Shown here: piece by piece, positions 6,839-14,225 of the stretch
How the letters are laid out: the number at the start of each line of letters is the position of its first letter
How positions within the stretch are numbered: the first letter of the stretch is position 1
NCBI GenBank assembly: GCA_938030915.1
Contig: CALHIO010000274.1
Span: forward strand, 1-20,403
DNA: 20,403 nucleotides
Source of the DNA: an uncultured Gemmatimonadota bacterium
GTDB taxonomy: Bacteria > Gemmatimonadota > Gemmatimonadetes > Longimicrobiales > Gaopeijiaceae
Direction of reading: 5' to 3'
Position numbers and translations under genes: made by a program
Notes under the pieces: model-generated
Seen by the model: only the letters and a program-made list of their open reading frames with translations
Told to the model about the DNA's origin: nothing
Database searches by the model: none

Positions 6839-7789
6839 ATGCATCAACTCGCGATCGTGATCCCGGCGTGGAAGCCCGACTTCTTCCGATCCGCGCTGCA
6901 GTCCATCCGTGCTCAGACGGATCGCCGCTTCACCCTGTATGTCGCGGATGACGGCGGACCAGCGGCGATCGGAGAGATCTGTGCCACCGTCGACGACCTC
7001 GATCTGGTCTACCATCGGTTCGAGGACAATCTCGGTGGCACATCGCTCACGGGTCACTGGAATCGCGCGATCGAGCACACCCGGGAGCCCTGGGTATGGC
7101 TCTTCGGCGACGACGACGAAATGCATCCCGAGTGCGTAGCGCGCTTCTACACGGCCCTGGAGGAGCTGGATCCGGCGATTTCGGTGATGCGTTTCGACAC
7201 CGACGTCATCGACGAGACCGGGGCCGTGCAGTCGCACAACGCATCCCATCCGCGTGCGGAGACGGGAGCGGATTTCGTGTTCAGTCGACTCCTCGGCCAC
7301 AGGAACAGCTACGTCGTCGAGTACATCTTCCGGCGCGCCACCTTCGATCGCGCAGGCGGCTTTCCGGATTATCCCTCGGCGTGGTGCGCCGACGACGCGG
7401 CGTGGTACACGTTTTCGGACGGCCAGCCGATCGTCACGATCGAGGGTCCCCGCGTCCGCTGGCGTGCAAGCCGTGTGAACATCACCGGCGCGAACCGAAG
7501 CCATCAGAGCGCCAAGGTGCAGGCCGGACGTCGCTACCTCGACTTCGTGGCAGCGGACGTCGAGGCCCGTGACACTGCGCACACGGCCGAAGCATGGAGC
7601 TCTGCGCGCAGCCAATGGTTCGAGGATCAGATCCGGTACCTGAGTCCCCTTCCGATGGCGCTGATCCGGGATGTCACGGGCCCCGACTCACCATGGGCAC
7701 GGCCGCGCTTCGAGCGGACGGTTCTCGCATACGTGTGGACGTTCAGGGCGTGGGGGCGAGCCGCGCTACGCGCACTCGGCGGCGGCTGA
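6839..7789 (+). CDS. GT2 family glycosyltransferase (soluble, non-processive)
   Basis: The 316-residue protein begins with the classic family 2 pattern: LAIVIPAWKPDFFRSALQSI, then VADDGG (35-40) and, after FEDNLGGTSLTGHWNRAIEH, the metal-binding GDDDE (90-94). RAGGFPDYPSAWCADDAAWY carries the later acidic residues expected around the catalytic base. No membrane segment is seen, so it likely works in the cytoplasm on a lipid-linked or protein acceptor. A GAGGG sequence at 6823-6827 lies somewhat far (11 bases) upstream of ATG 6839. The gene ends two bases before the convergent stop of the next gene. It is divergent from the ABC exporter, and with the two transferases at 2500-4870 suggests a small surface-glycan locus. 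The sugar specificity is unknown. Confidence 0.88.
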   Translation: MHQLAIVIPAWKPDFFRSALQSIRAQTDRRFTLYVADDGGPAAIGEICATVDDLDLVYHRFEDNLGGTSLTGHWNRAIEHTREPWVWLFGDDDEMHPECVARFYTALEELDPAISVMRFDTDVIDETGAVQSHNASHPRAETGADFVFSRLLGHRNSYVVEYIFRRATFDRAGGFPDYPSAWCADDAAWYTFSDGQPIVTIEGPRVRWRASRVNITGANRSHQSAKVQAGRRYLDFVAADVEARDTAHTAEAWSSARSQWFEDQIRYLSPLPMALIRDVTGPDSPWARPRFERTVLAYVWTFRAWGRAALRALGGG

Positions 7790-7791
7790 GG

Positions 7792-8523
7792 TCAACCGAC
7801 CGGGATCAGACCTTCTGGCGAGGCCGTGCTGGACAGGAACGGCACCCAATTCCGGACCGCGAGCCGGACGGCTTCTTCCGTGACGTCGGCCTGCAGGCCG
7901 ATGAAGCGGTGAGCCACGAACAGCGTCGGCAGCCGGATCACACCCTGGGGCAGCAGCTGTTCCGGACCTCGAACCGCGAAAAACCGAGCCTCCGGCGCCC
8001 CGAGCGGCATCTCCACCGGATGGGACTCCCCACGGAAGACGTGTCCCGTCACGGTCCGGAAGTACTGACTCTTGAGCGGGGCCGCCGCCTCCCGCGCCTC
8101 TCTGACAGCTGACGGGTTGTCGGCTCGGAAGTCGAAGGCGACTTCGACCCGTAGGCGGTCGATCCGCACCGGCGCAAACTCGCGTCCAGCCCTCAACCCC
8201 GAGAGGAACTGAGGGATCTCCTGATCCTTGTTCGGGAGCAGAGCCTCGATCGTGTACCCGTCCGGATTCGGCTCCTGATTCGCCGACAGGAGGGCCGCCA
8301 GAGACGCCCGTGCGTCGGGCACGCCCATGCGCTCCTGACGGGCGAATCGAAGCGCAGCCAGCACCGTGACGGGGCATCCCTGAAGCCGCAGCCCGATCAG
8401 TTCCCAGAAGTGGTTCTCCTCGACTCGACCCAGATAGATCGACTCGGGATCAGGGATGAACGAATAGCCATCACGGACACGTTCGAGGTGCTCGCGCACG
8501 TGCTTGAAATGAGGATTCTTCAT
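7792..8523 (-). CDS. Conserved-looking hypothetical protein, family not recognised
   Basis: I do not recognise this 243-residue protein. ATG 8523 is preceded by GAGG at a good distance; the longer frame back to 8637 is rejected as family-unlike and Arg/Ser-rich. No signal peptide, membrane helix or obvious catalytic motif is visible. The first 65 residues look helical and charged (HFKHVREHLERVRDGYSFIP), and the C-terminal half alternates hydrophobic and polar residues as in beta structure (RIDRLRVEVAFDFRA, GVIRLPTLFVAHRF). There is one cysteine (residue 50). Codon usage resembles neighbouring genes. It converges on the GT2 gene with two bases between stops and is divergent from the acyl-CoA synthetase gene, so it forms its own transcription unit. 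It is probably a real cytoplasmic protein. Confidence 0.7.
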   Translation of the reverse strand: MKNPHFKHVREHLERVRDGYSFIPDPESIYLGRVEENHFWELIGLRLQGCPVTVLAALRFARQERMGVPDARASLAALLSANQEPNPDGYTIEALLPNKDQEIPQFLSGLRAGREFAPVRIDRLRVEVAFDFRADNPSAVREAREAAAPLKSQYFRTVTGHVFRGESHPVEMPLGAPEARFFAVRGPEQLLPQGVIRLPTLFVAHRFIGLQADVTEEAVRLAVRNWVPFLSSTASPEGLIPVG

Positions 8524-8658
8524 CGGCCTCGACGGTTCTGATGAGCCTCGCACCCTAGGCCGGCGGGAAGAGCGCCACAAGTGCACGGGATGCCTTGCCG
8601 CAAGCAGGCTCGTGGCGTCTGTTGCGTCGACCCCCACGACGTGCCCCGGCTGTCTTTC

Positions 8659-10179
8659 ATGCGTTCCGACCCCTCTGGACTGCGCCTCATCGATCGAGTC
8701 GACTCGTTCGCCGAGCGGACGGCGCTCCTCGCGCCCGAGGGCGTCTTCACATACGACGACCTAATACGGGCGTCGGCTAACGCTGCGACCGGCCTCCTCG
8801 CCGGGCGGGACGACCTCGCCGGTGCGCGGGTCTGCTACCTGGTGCCGCCAGGGTGGGAATACACCGCAGTGCAGTGGGGCGTCTGGCGAGCCGGTGGGTT
8901 CGGCGTTCCGCTCGCGACGTCCCACCCCGAGGCGGAACTCGCCTGGGTTCTCGACGATGCCGAGCCGGAGGCCGTGATCGCGCACCCGTCGCTGGCCGGC
9001 CGCCTGCGCGGCCTGACCGCCGAGCGGAAGATTCCCCTGCTCCTCACACCGGTGCTGCTGCGCGACGGTCCTGTCGCCCACTTCCCGACTCTTCCCGAGT
9101 CCCGGGAGGCTCTGATGCTGTACACGTCAGGCACGACCGGCAGACCGAAGGGCGTGGTACTCACGCACGCCAATCTCCGGGCGCAGGTGGAGGCACTCTC
9201 CGAAGCCTGGGGATGGAGCCAGGACGAGCACATCCTGCTCCACCTGCCCCTGCACCACGTGCACGGCATCGTGAACGTGCTCACGTCCGCCCTCTGGCAC
9301 GGCGCGACGTGCGAGATCCTGCCACGCTTCCGGGCCGTGGACGTGTGGGAACGACTCGCACGCTGCGAGATCACACTGTACATGGCCGTGCCGACGGTGT
9401 ACCGACGGCTGATCGACGCGTGGGACGCCGCGGACCCCGATACACGCGACGCGTGGAGCGAGGGCGCCCGGGCGTGCCGCCTGATGGTTTCGGGTTCGGC
9501 CGCACTTCCGGTGCCGACCCTCGAGCGATGGGAGAAGATCACGGGACATCGTCTTCTGGAGCGGTACGGGATGACCGAAATCGGTATGGGTCTGTCGAAC
9601 CCGCTCGACGGGGAGCGTCGCCCGGGCTTCGTCGGCGCGCCGCTCCCCGGGGTGGAAGCGCGGCTCGTCGATGAAGACGAGATGGTCGTCGAGGCGGGGA
9701 GGCCCGGCTCGATTCAGATCCGCGGTCCCGCGGTGTTCCGTGAGTACTGGCGTCGCCCCGAAGAGACCGACGCGGCCTTCACCGTGGGCGGCTGGTTCCG
9801 TACGGGTGATCAGGCCGTGATCGAGGATGGATCATGGCGCATCCTCGGACGGAGTTCGGTGGACATCCTCAAGACCGGCGGGGAAAAGATCTCTGCGCTC
9901 GAGATCGAGGATACGCTGCGTTCTCACCCGGCTGTAGCGGATTGTGCAGTGGTGGGCGTGCCCGATGTCGACTGGGGTGACCGGGTCTGCGCCGCCGTGG
10001 TCCTGCGACCGGGCGAGGTCGTCAGCGGCGAGGCGCTCCGTAGCTTCGCCAAGAGCCGACTGGCGCCGTACAAGGTCCCCAAGGATGTTCTTCTGCTCGA
10101 GGATCTGCCCCGCAACGCGATGGGCAAAGTCACGAAGCCCGCGATACGCGAGCTCTTCTCCCCGGAGAACCACGAATGA
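8659..10179 (+). CDS. Malonyl-CoA synthetase-like acyl-CoA ligase (MatB/ACSF3 type)
   Basis: This 506-residue adenylate-forming enzyme would activate a small dicarboxylic acid, probably malonate or methylmalonate, to its CoA thioester using ATP. The AMP-binding motif YTSGTTGRPKG is at 155-165, YGMTE at 303-307, RTGD at 381-384, and the catalytic lysine of the swinging C-terminal domain is Lys490 (NAMGK). LPLHHVHGIVNVL, followed by WHGATC, and the GRSSVDILKTGGEKISALEIE-like region are especially close to human ACSF3 and bacterial MatB, and the length fits. ATG 8659 is used; upstream codons of the open frame have no family likeness. Its stop overlaps the symporter start (ATGA, 10176-10179), so translation is coupled. 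The ligase fold is certain; malonate specificity rests on similarity. Confidence 0.88.
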   Translation: MRSDPSGLRLIDRVDSFAERTALLAPEGVFTYDDLIRASANAATGLLAGRDDLAGARVCYLVPPGWEYTAVQWGVWRAGGFGVPLATSHPEAELAWVLDDAEPEAVIAHPSLAGRLRGLTAERKIPLLLTPVLLRDGPVAHFPTLPESREALMLYTSGTTGRPKGVVLTHANLRAQVEALSEAWGWSQDEHILLHLPLHHVHGIVNVLTSALWHGATCEILPRFRAVDVWERLARCEITLYMAVPTVYRRLIDAWDAADPDTRDAWSEGARACRLMVSGSAALPVPTLERWEKITGHRLLERYGMTEIGMGLSNPLDGERRPGFVGAPLPGVEARLVDEDEMVVEAGRPGSIQIRGPAVFREYWRRPEETDAAFTVGGWFRTGDQAVIEDGSWRILGRSSVDILKTGGEKISALEIEDTLRSHPAVADCAVVGVPDVDWGDRVCAAVVLRPGEVVSGEALRSFAKSRLAPYKVPKDVLLLEDLPRNAMGKVTKPAIRELFSPENHE

Positions 10180-11687
10180 TCGACGCCGTGCTGAGCAACC
10201 TGCGCGAGTACTGGATGGTCCACTCGCTGCTCGTGCTCTACACCGTCATGCTCGCGCACCACGCGTGGACGGGAAACCGGAAGACCAAGGGGCTGGCCGA
10301 CTACTACGTCGGTGGCCGCAACATGGGCGGCTGGGTCATCGGCCTCTCGTTCTTCGCCACATACGCGAGCACGAACTCGTTCGTCGGCTTCTCCGGCCGC
10401 ACGTACGACTGGGGCCTGCCGTGGCTGCTGTTCATCCCGACAGCGGTGGCGTTCTCTCTCTTCGCATGGCTCGTCGTGGCACCGCGGCTGCGCTCCTTCA
10501 CTGCCGCGATGGACTCCCTCACGATCCCCGACTTCATCGGCTTCCGATTCGGGAGTACGCCGGCCCGCGTCCTGTCCGCGCTCATCATGATCGCGGCCTC
10601 GTTTTTCTACATGACGGCGGTCTTCAAGGGAATCGGGAACCTGCTCGAGACCTTCCTCGAGATTCAGTATGAAGTCTCCATCGTCATCGTCTTCTTCATC
10701 GTCATGACGTACACGATGATCGGCGGCTTCATCTCCGTGGTGAAGACGGATTCGGTTCAGGGCGTAGTCATGATCCTGGCGGCGATCATCCTCTTCACGG
10801 GAACGGTGAACGCGGCGGGCGGGCTCGGCGCGATTACCGAGGTGCGCGCGCAGCCGGGTGGCGAAGCTCTGTTCACGTGGGGAGGCGGTGTGGCGATTCC
10901 AGTGCTCATGGGAACGATGTTCGCGGGGCTGGTGAAGTTCGCGGTCGAGCCGCGGCAGCTATCCCGCTTTTTCGCCCTGGAGGGTGACAAGGCCACTCGT
11001 ACAGGGATGATCGTGTCGTCCATCACGTTCGCGGCCGTCTTCTCTCTGCTCATTCCGGTCGGGATTTACGCACGCCGCGTTCTGCCCGGCGGACTCGAAG
11101 ATACGGACCTCGTCGTCCCGACCCTCCTCACCGACGTGTTCGGGCAGGGCACGGGCGCATTCCTGCTCGTCGCCATGGTCGCGGCGGCGATGTCGTCCCT
11201 CGACTCCGTGCTCCTGGTCATGGCGTCCACGACCGAGCGCGACATCGTCAGCGTGCTCAAGCCCGGGCGGACCGAGAAGGCCGAGATGTTCTGGACCCGG
11301 GGCTGGGTTGCGCTCTTCGCCCTGATCACCGCGATCATTTCGCTCAACCCACCCGACGGCATTGTCGAGCTGACGGCCTTCAGCGGGAGCCTGTACGGCG
11401 CCTGCTTCTTCCCCGCAATCATCTTCGGACTTCATTGGCGGAGGGGAAGTGGAGCCGGTGTGATCACCTCCTTCGTCGTCGGGATCGGCGTTCTCCTCGG
11501 CTGGGAGTACGTACCGGGCGCCGAGATCCTCCACGAAGTCTTCCCCGCGATGGTGCTGTCGACCCTGGCGTTCTGGCTGGTCAGTCTCGGAACGGAGGAC
11601 GGCGCGGACGAGCGCGTGCTCGCCCTCATGGACGAAGCCGACGGCCTCTCAGGAGCGCAGCCCGAGGCGGCCACCGCCGCCTCATGA
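10176..11687 (+). CDS. Sodium:solute symporter (SSS family)
   Basis: This 503-residue inner-membrane protein has about 13 predicted helices and takes up an organic solute with sodium. DYYVGGRNMGGWVIGLSFFA (42-61) and the following ATYASTNSFVGF are the typical start of SSS carriers around the first core helix. GGFISVVKTDSVQGVVM (183-199) matches the family signature, and MSSLDS (339-344) supplies the conserved serines of the second sodium site. The ATG lies inside the stop region of the acyl-CoA ligase gene (ATGA overlap), so the two proteins are likely made together. That suggests the carrier imports the acid the ligase activates; this is inference, and SSS carriers cover many substrates. The next gene starts 19 bases downstream. 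Confidence 0.93.
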   Translation: MIDAVLSNLREYWMVHSLLVLYTVMLAHHAWTGNRKTKGLADYYVGGRNMGGWVIGLSFFATYASTNSFVGFSGRTYDWGLPWLLFIPTAVAFSLFAWLVVAPRLRSFTAAMDSLTIPDFIGFRFGSTPARVLSALIMIAASFFYMTAVFKGIGNLLETFLEIQYEVSIVIVFFIVMTYTMIGGFISVVKTDSVQGVVMILAAIILFTGTVNAAGGLGAITEVRAQPGGEALFTWGGGVAIPVLMGTMFAGLVKFAVEPRQLSRFFALEGDKATRTGMIVSSITFAAVFSLLIPVGIYARRVLPGGLEDTDLVVPTLLTDVFGQGTGAFLLVAMVAAAMSSLDSVLLVMASTTERDIVSVLKPGRTEKAEMFWTRGWVALFALITAIISLNPPDGIVELTAFSGSLYGACFFPAIIFGLHWRRGSGAGVITSFVVGIGVLLGWEYVPGAEILHEVFPAMVLSTLAFWLVSLGTEDGADERVLALMDEADGLSGAQPEAATAAS

Positions 11688-11706
11688 CGGTCCGACCGGC
11701 CGTATC

Positions 11707-13263
11707 GTGAGTACGCTCGTCGCAGCCGGTGAACAGGTCGATATTCTCGCCTCCCTGAGGCGGCTGAAGGGGACGGCCACGGTCGGCGACGTAGTCGCTG
11801 ACTCCGGACTACCTGCGGATGCCGTGCGCGCCGGCCTCAAGGCGCTCCTCGAGTCTCACAGGGGACATCTGGCCGTAACGGACTCCGGGGAGCTCGTCTA
11901 CGACTTTGACCCCGGAATGATCGAGCGAGGCAGTGAGCCCCTCCTCTCGAGAGTCTGGTCCCGCTTCCGGTCGATCGCCCGGGGGGCGTTCAAGGCGTGG
12001 ATCGTGGTGATGCTCGTCGTCTATTTCGTCGTCATGATCGTCCTGGTGATCGCGGCAATTTTTGCGAGCCAGCGTGGCAACGACTCGCGCGGTGGCTTCG
12101 GCGGGAGACGCGGTGGCGGATCGATCGGATTCGACCCGATCTTCTGGTACTGGATCTGGGGACCTCGATGGCGGATCGGCCGGCCGTACTACGGCCACCG
12201 ATGGGAGCGAAGCCTCCCCAGGGACGACAAGGTCCCCTTCTACAAGAAGGTCTTTGCCTTCGTCTTCGGGCCCGATCAGCCACGTCCTACTCGGACGCAG
12301 CTCGACCGTAGCAAGCTCCGTCTGATCAGGTCACGCGCGGGCGTCGTGACCACGGCCGAACTGGTCGAGCACACGGGCTCGACCTTTCCGGAAGCCGAAG
12401 ACGAGATGGGTCGCCTGCTCGGCGCGTACGACGGTGAGGCGGCGGTCTCGCCCGACGGGGAGCTCGTCTATGCGTTTCCTGGTCTCATGGCCTCGGCGAG
12501 GGGGTCGAGCGCCACGCGCCCGCCGAACCCGGCGTGGATGAGGCTGGAGCCAGAGCTCGAGCTGACCGGCAACTCGCCGGGGGCCAACGCAATCGTCGCG
12601 GGCATGAACTCATTCACGCTGATCGCCTCGGCGACCGCTCCGTGGTTCATCTTTCCGCGACTCGGAATCGGTGGTCCGGCAGCCTTCTGGGCCCTGGTGA
12701 TCATCCCCGTCGTGTTCAGTCTCCTCTTCTTCGCGGGTCCTCTTACGCGCATGGCCGGCGTCAAGCTGGAAAACCGCCGTAGGGGTCGTCGTAACCTTCG
12801 GCGTGTCCTGACCGGCTTCGTCTACGACCGCGCGCTTCGTGGACGACCGATCGCGCTGAGCGAGGCCCTCCACCACGTGAGGAGCACCGTACCGGATGTG
12901 CGCGCGTCGAAGAGCGACGTAACCGGCCTGCTGGATGAGCTCATGAGCGCCCTCGACGGAGACGTATCCATCGCGGACGACGGTGACGTGTTCTACCGAT
13001 TCTCGGCTATCCGGGAGCAATACGAGGCCAGCGATGCCGTGCGTCGCCATCTCGAGCTCGAGAAGCGCCAGTTGGGCGACGTGGTCTTCTCGACCTCCGA
13101 CTCGAGCGAAGAGGCCGGCGAACGTGACCTGGCACTCTTCGATCGGGAGCTTCTGGGTCAGTCATCGGACCTTGCCGCCCAGCTGCCTGCCCTCGATCGC
13201 GTCGACGTCGAAGAGCCCTTCGACCTCATTGCGTTCGACGAGCAGCTCTCCCGGGGTCGGTAG
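11707..13263 (+). CDS. Membrane protein with three winged-helix-like repeats
   Basis: I do not know a named family for this 518-residue protein. Three degenerate repeats of about 50-60 residues lie at about 12-67, 205-258 and 373-433. Each has a helix-turn-helix-like stretch followed by a beta hairpin ending in an acidic or Gly turn and an aromatic strand: SGELVYDF, DGELVYAF, DGDVFYRF. Between them are a membrane helix (97-119), a Gly/Arg-rich and Trp/Tyr-rich patch (128-165, including IFWYWIWGPRW), and two more helices (about 298-316 and 323-344). The C-terminus is acidic and charged. GTG 11707 follows the symporter stop by 19 bases, so it is likely co-transcribed. It may be a membrane-bound sensor or scaffold using winged-helix modules for protein or nucleic-acid contacts; this is speculation. 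Confidence 0.8.
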   Translation: MSTLVAAGEQVDILASLRRLKGTATVGDVVADSGLPADAVRAGLKALLESHRGHLAVTDSGELVYDFDPGMIERGSEPLLSRVWSRFRSIARGAFKAWIVVMLVVYFVVMIVLVIAAIFASQRGNDSRGGFGGRRGGGSIGFDPIFWYWIWGPRWRIGRPYYGHRWERSLPRDDKVPFYKKVFAFVFGPDQPRPTRTQLDRSKLRLIRSRAGVVTTAELVEHTGSTFPEAEDEMGRLLGAYDGEAAVSPDGELVYAFPGLMASARGSSATRPPNPAWMRLEPELELTGNSPGANAIVAGMNSFTLIASATAPWFIFPRLGIGGPAAFWALVIIPVVFSLLFFAGPLTRMAGVKLENRRRGRRNLRRVLTGFVYDRALRGRPIALSEALHHVRSTVPDVRASKSDVTGLLDELMSALDGDVSIADDGDVFYRFSAIREQYEASDAVRRHLELEKRQLGDVVFSTSDSSEEAGERDLALFDRELLGQSSDLAAQLPALDRVDVEEPFDLIAFDEQLSRGR

Positions 13264-13349
13264 CCCCCATTCGGGAACGACCGTCCCGCAGAGTGTCCGA
13301 GGCCGGGCGTCGTCCCCTCCGGCCGTCGCTCGGGGCGGAACCAAAGCGT

Positions 13350-13784
13350 ATGATGTGCGTTACGATGAACATGAGCCTGCACAACCCGTTGATTCGTGTC
13401 TTGCCGCTCGCGCTTGCTGCCGTCCTCTCGGGCTGCGGCGGGGGCGGCGCTGGCTCGCACAATCCGTTCGACCCGAACGCGATCCCGGGTTCGAGCGCCG
13501 GGGAAGACCCCATCCAGATCGACGTTCAGAACAGCAACTTCAACGACGTCACGATCTGGGCGATCCGCTCCGGCCAGCGCATCCGACTCGGACGCGTGAC
13601 GGGCAAGACGGATGAGCGCTTCCGCATCGCCTGGAACCCCGCGATTCCGATCTACTTCGCGATCGACGAAGTCGGGGGCCGCGGTTGCAGGACCAACTCG
13701 CTCTCCGTGGACCCGAACGCCCGGGTTTGGGTGGTGATCCCGGCGAATATCGGTCTCCAGCCGTGTCAGGCAGGGCGACGCTAA
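13350..13784 (+). CDS. Small lipoprotein, paralogue of the next gene
   Basis: The protein is about 144 residues, with an N-terminal signal (VLPLALAAVLSGC) whose lipobox LSGC ends at Cys29, giving a lipid-anchored envelope protein. A Gly/Ser/Pro-rich linker is followed by a compact, mostly beta domain containing NSNFNDVTIWAIRSGQRIRLG, and two cysteines (113 and 139) that could form a disulfide. ATG 13350 is one of several close starts (13353, 13365 and 13371 are also possible); a GGGGCGG stretch lies upstream. The next gene encodes a clear paralogue, and the two overlap slightly or abut. Function is unknown; the family is recognisable only by the NFNDV motif and the paired Cys. Confidence 0.78.
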   Translation: MMCVTMNMSLHNPLIRVLPLALAAVLSGCGGGGAGSHNPFDPNAIPGSSAGEDPIQIDVQNSNFNDVTIWAIRSGQRIRLGRVTGKTDERFRIAWNPAIPIYFAIDEVGGRGCRTNSLSVDPNARVWVVIPANIGLQPCQAGRR

Positions 13785-14194
13785 TCGGACCGGTACGCGC
13801 GTTGGTCAGCCCCCGAAGACTCGTACCGTTGGCACTTCTGCTGGGCATGGCGCTCGCAGCGTGCGCATCTCCGGGGGTAGGCACCAGCGGCGACCCCTAC
13901 GGTTTTTCGTCGACCGACCGTCCTCCGCGTATCCGCCTCGTCATCCGGAACATGAACTTCAACGACGTGCGACTCTTCGCGCTCACCCCGAGCGGACGCA
14001 CGTCCATCGGACACGTCGGCGGGAAGCAGGACGCGGAATTCGTACTGGACTGGCCGATATCGGCCTACATGAGCATCGAGATCGACATGGTCGCCGGCCC
14101 GAAATGCACGACCCAGGAGATGCAGGTCGACCCTGGCGACATCCTCGAGCTCCAGGTCGCCGTGGTCTTCGATCAGACCAGCGGGTGCCGCTGA
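13763..14194 (+). CDS. Small lipoprotein, tandem paralogue of the preceding gene
   Basis: From GTG 13763 the protein is 143 residues, with signal LVPLALLLGMALAAC and lipobox LAAC (Cys34). The start overlaps the preceding gene by 22 bases; TTG 13802 is an alternative that gives a shorter signal region. After a flexible linker comes the same domain as in its neighbour: MNFNDVRLFALTPSGRTSIG, HVGGKQDAEFVLDW and two matching cysteines (115 and 142). Shared length, lipobox, NFNDV motif and Cys spacing show tandem duplication followed by strong divergence. It probably sits in the envelope and may pair with its partner. It ends about 30 bases before the convergent NamZ-like gene. Confidence 0.75.
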   Translation: MSGRATLIGPVRALVSPRRLVPLALLLGMALAACASPGVGTSGDPYGFSSTDRPPRIRLVIRNMNFNDVRLFALTPSGRTSIGHVGGKQDAEFVLDWPISAYMSIEIDMVAGPKCTTQEMQVDPGDILELQVAVVFDQTSGCR

Positions 14195-14201
14195 CTGGAC
14201 G

Positions 14202-14224
14202 CGCCACACCCCCGAATGTGGGCG
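14202..14224. terminator. Weak hairpin between convergent genes
   Basis: CGCCACA (14202-14208) and TGTGGGCG (14217-14224) pair over seven bases with one bulge, between the convergent stops of the lipoprotein and NamZ-like genes. There is no T-run on either side. Position favours a shared terminator, but the stem is weak. Confidence 0.25.
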
Positions 14225-14225
14225 G

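Noticed and set aside
8524..8658. Possible promoter TTGTGG-17-TAGGGT for the orphan gene.
   Set aside because: Only three of six bases match each consensus box; it is not above background.
13301..13324. GGCCGG/CCGGCC hairpin upstream of the first lipoprotein as a terminator.
   Set aside because: Six base pairs with a 12-base loop and no T-run; likely incidental in GC-rich sequence.
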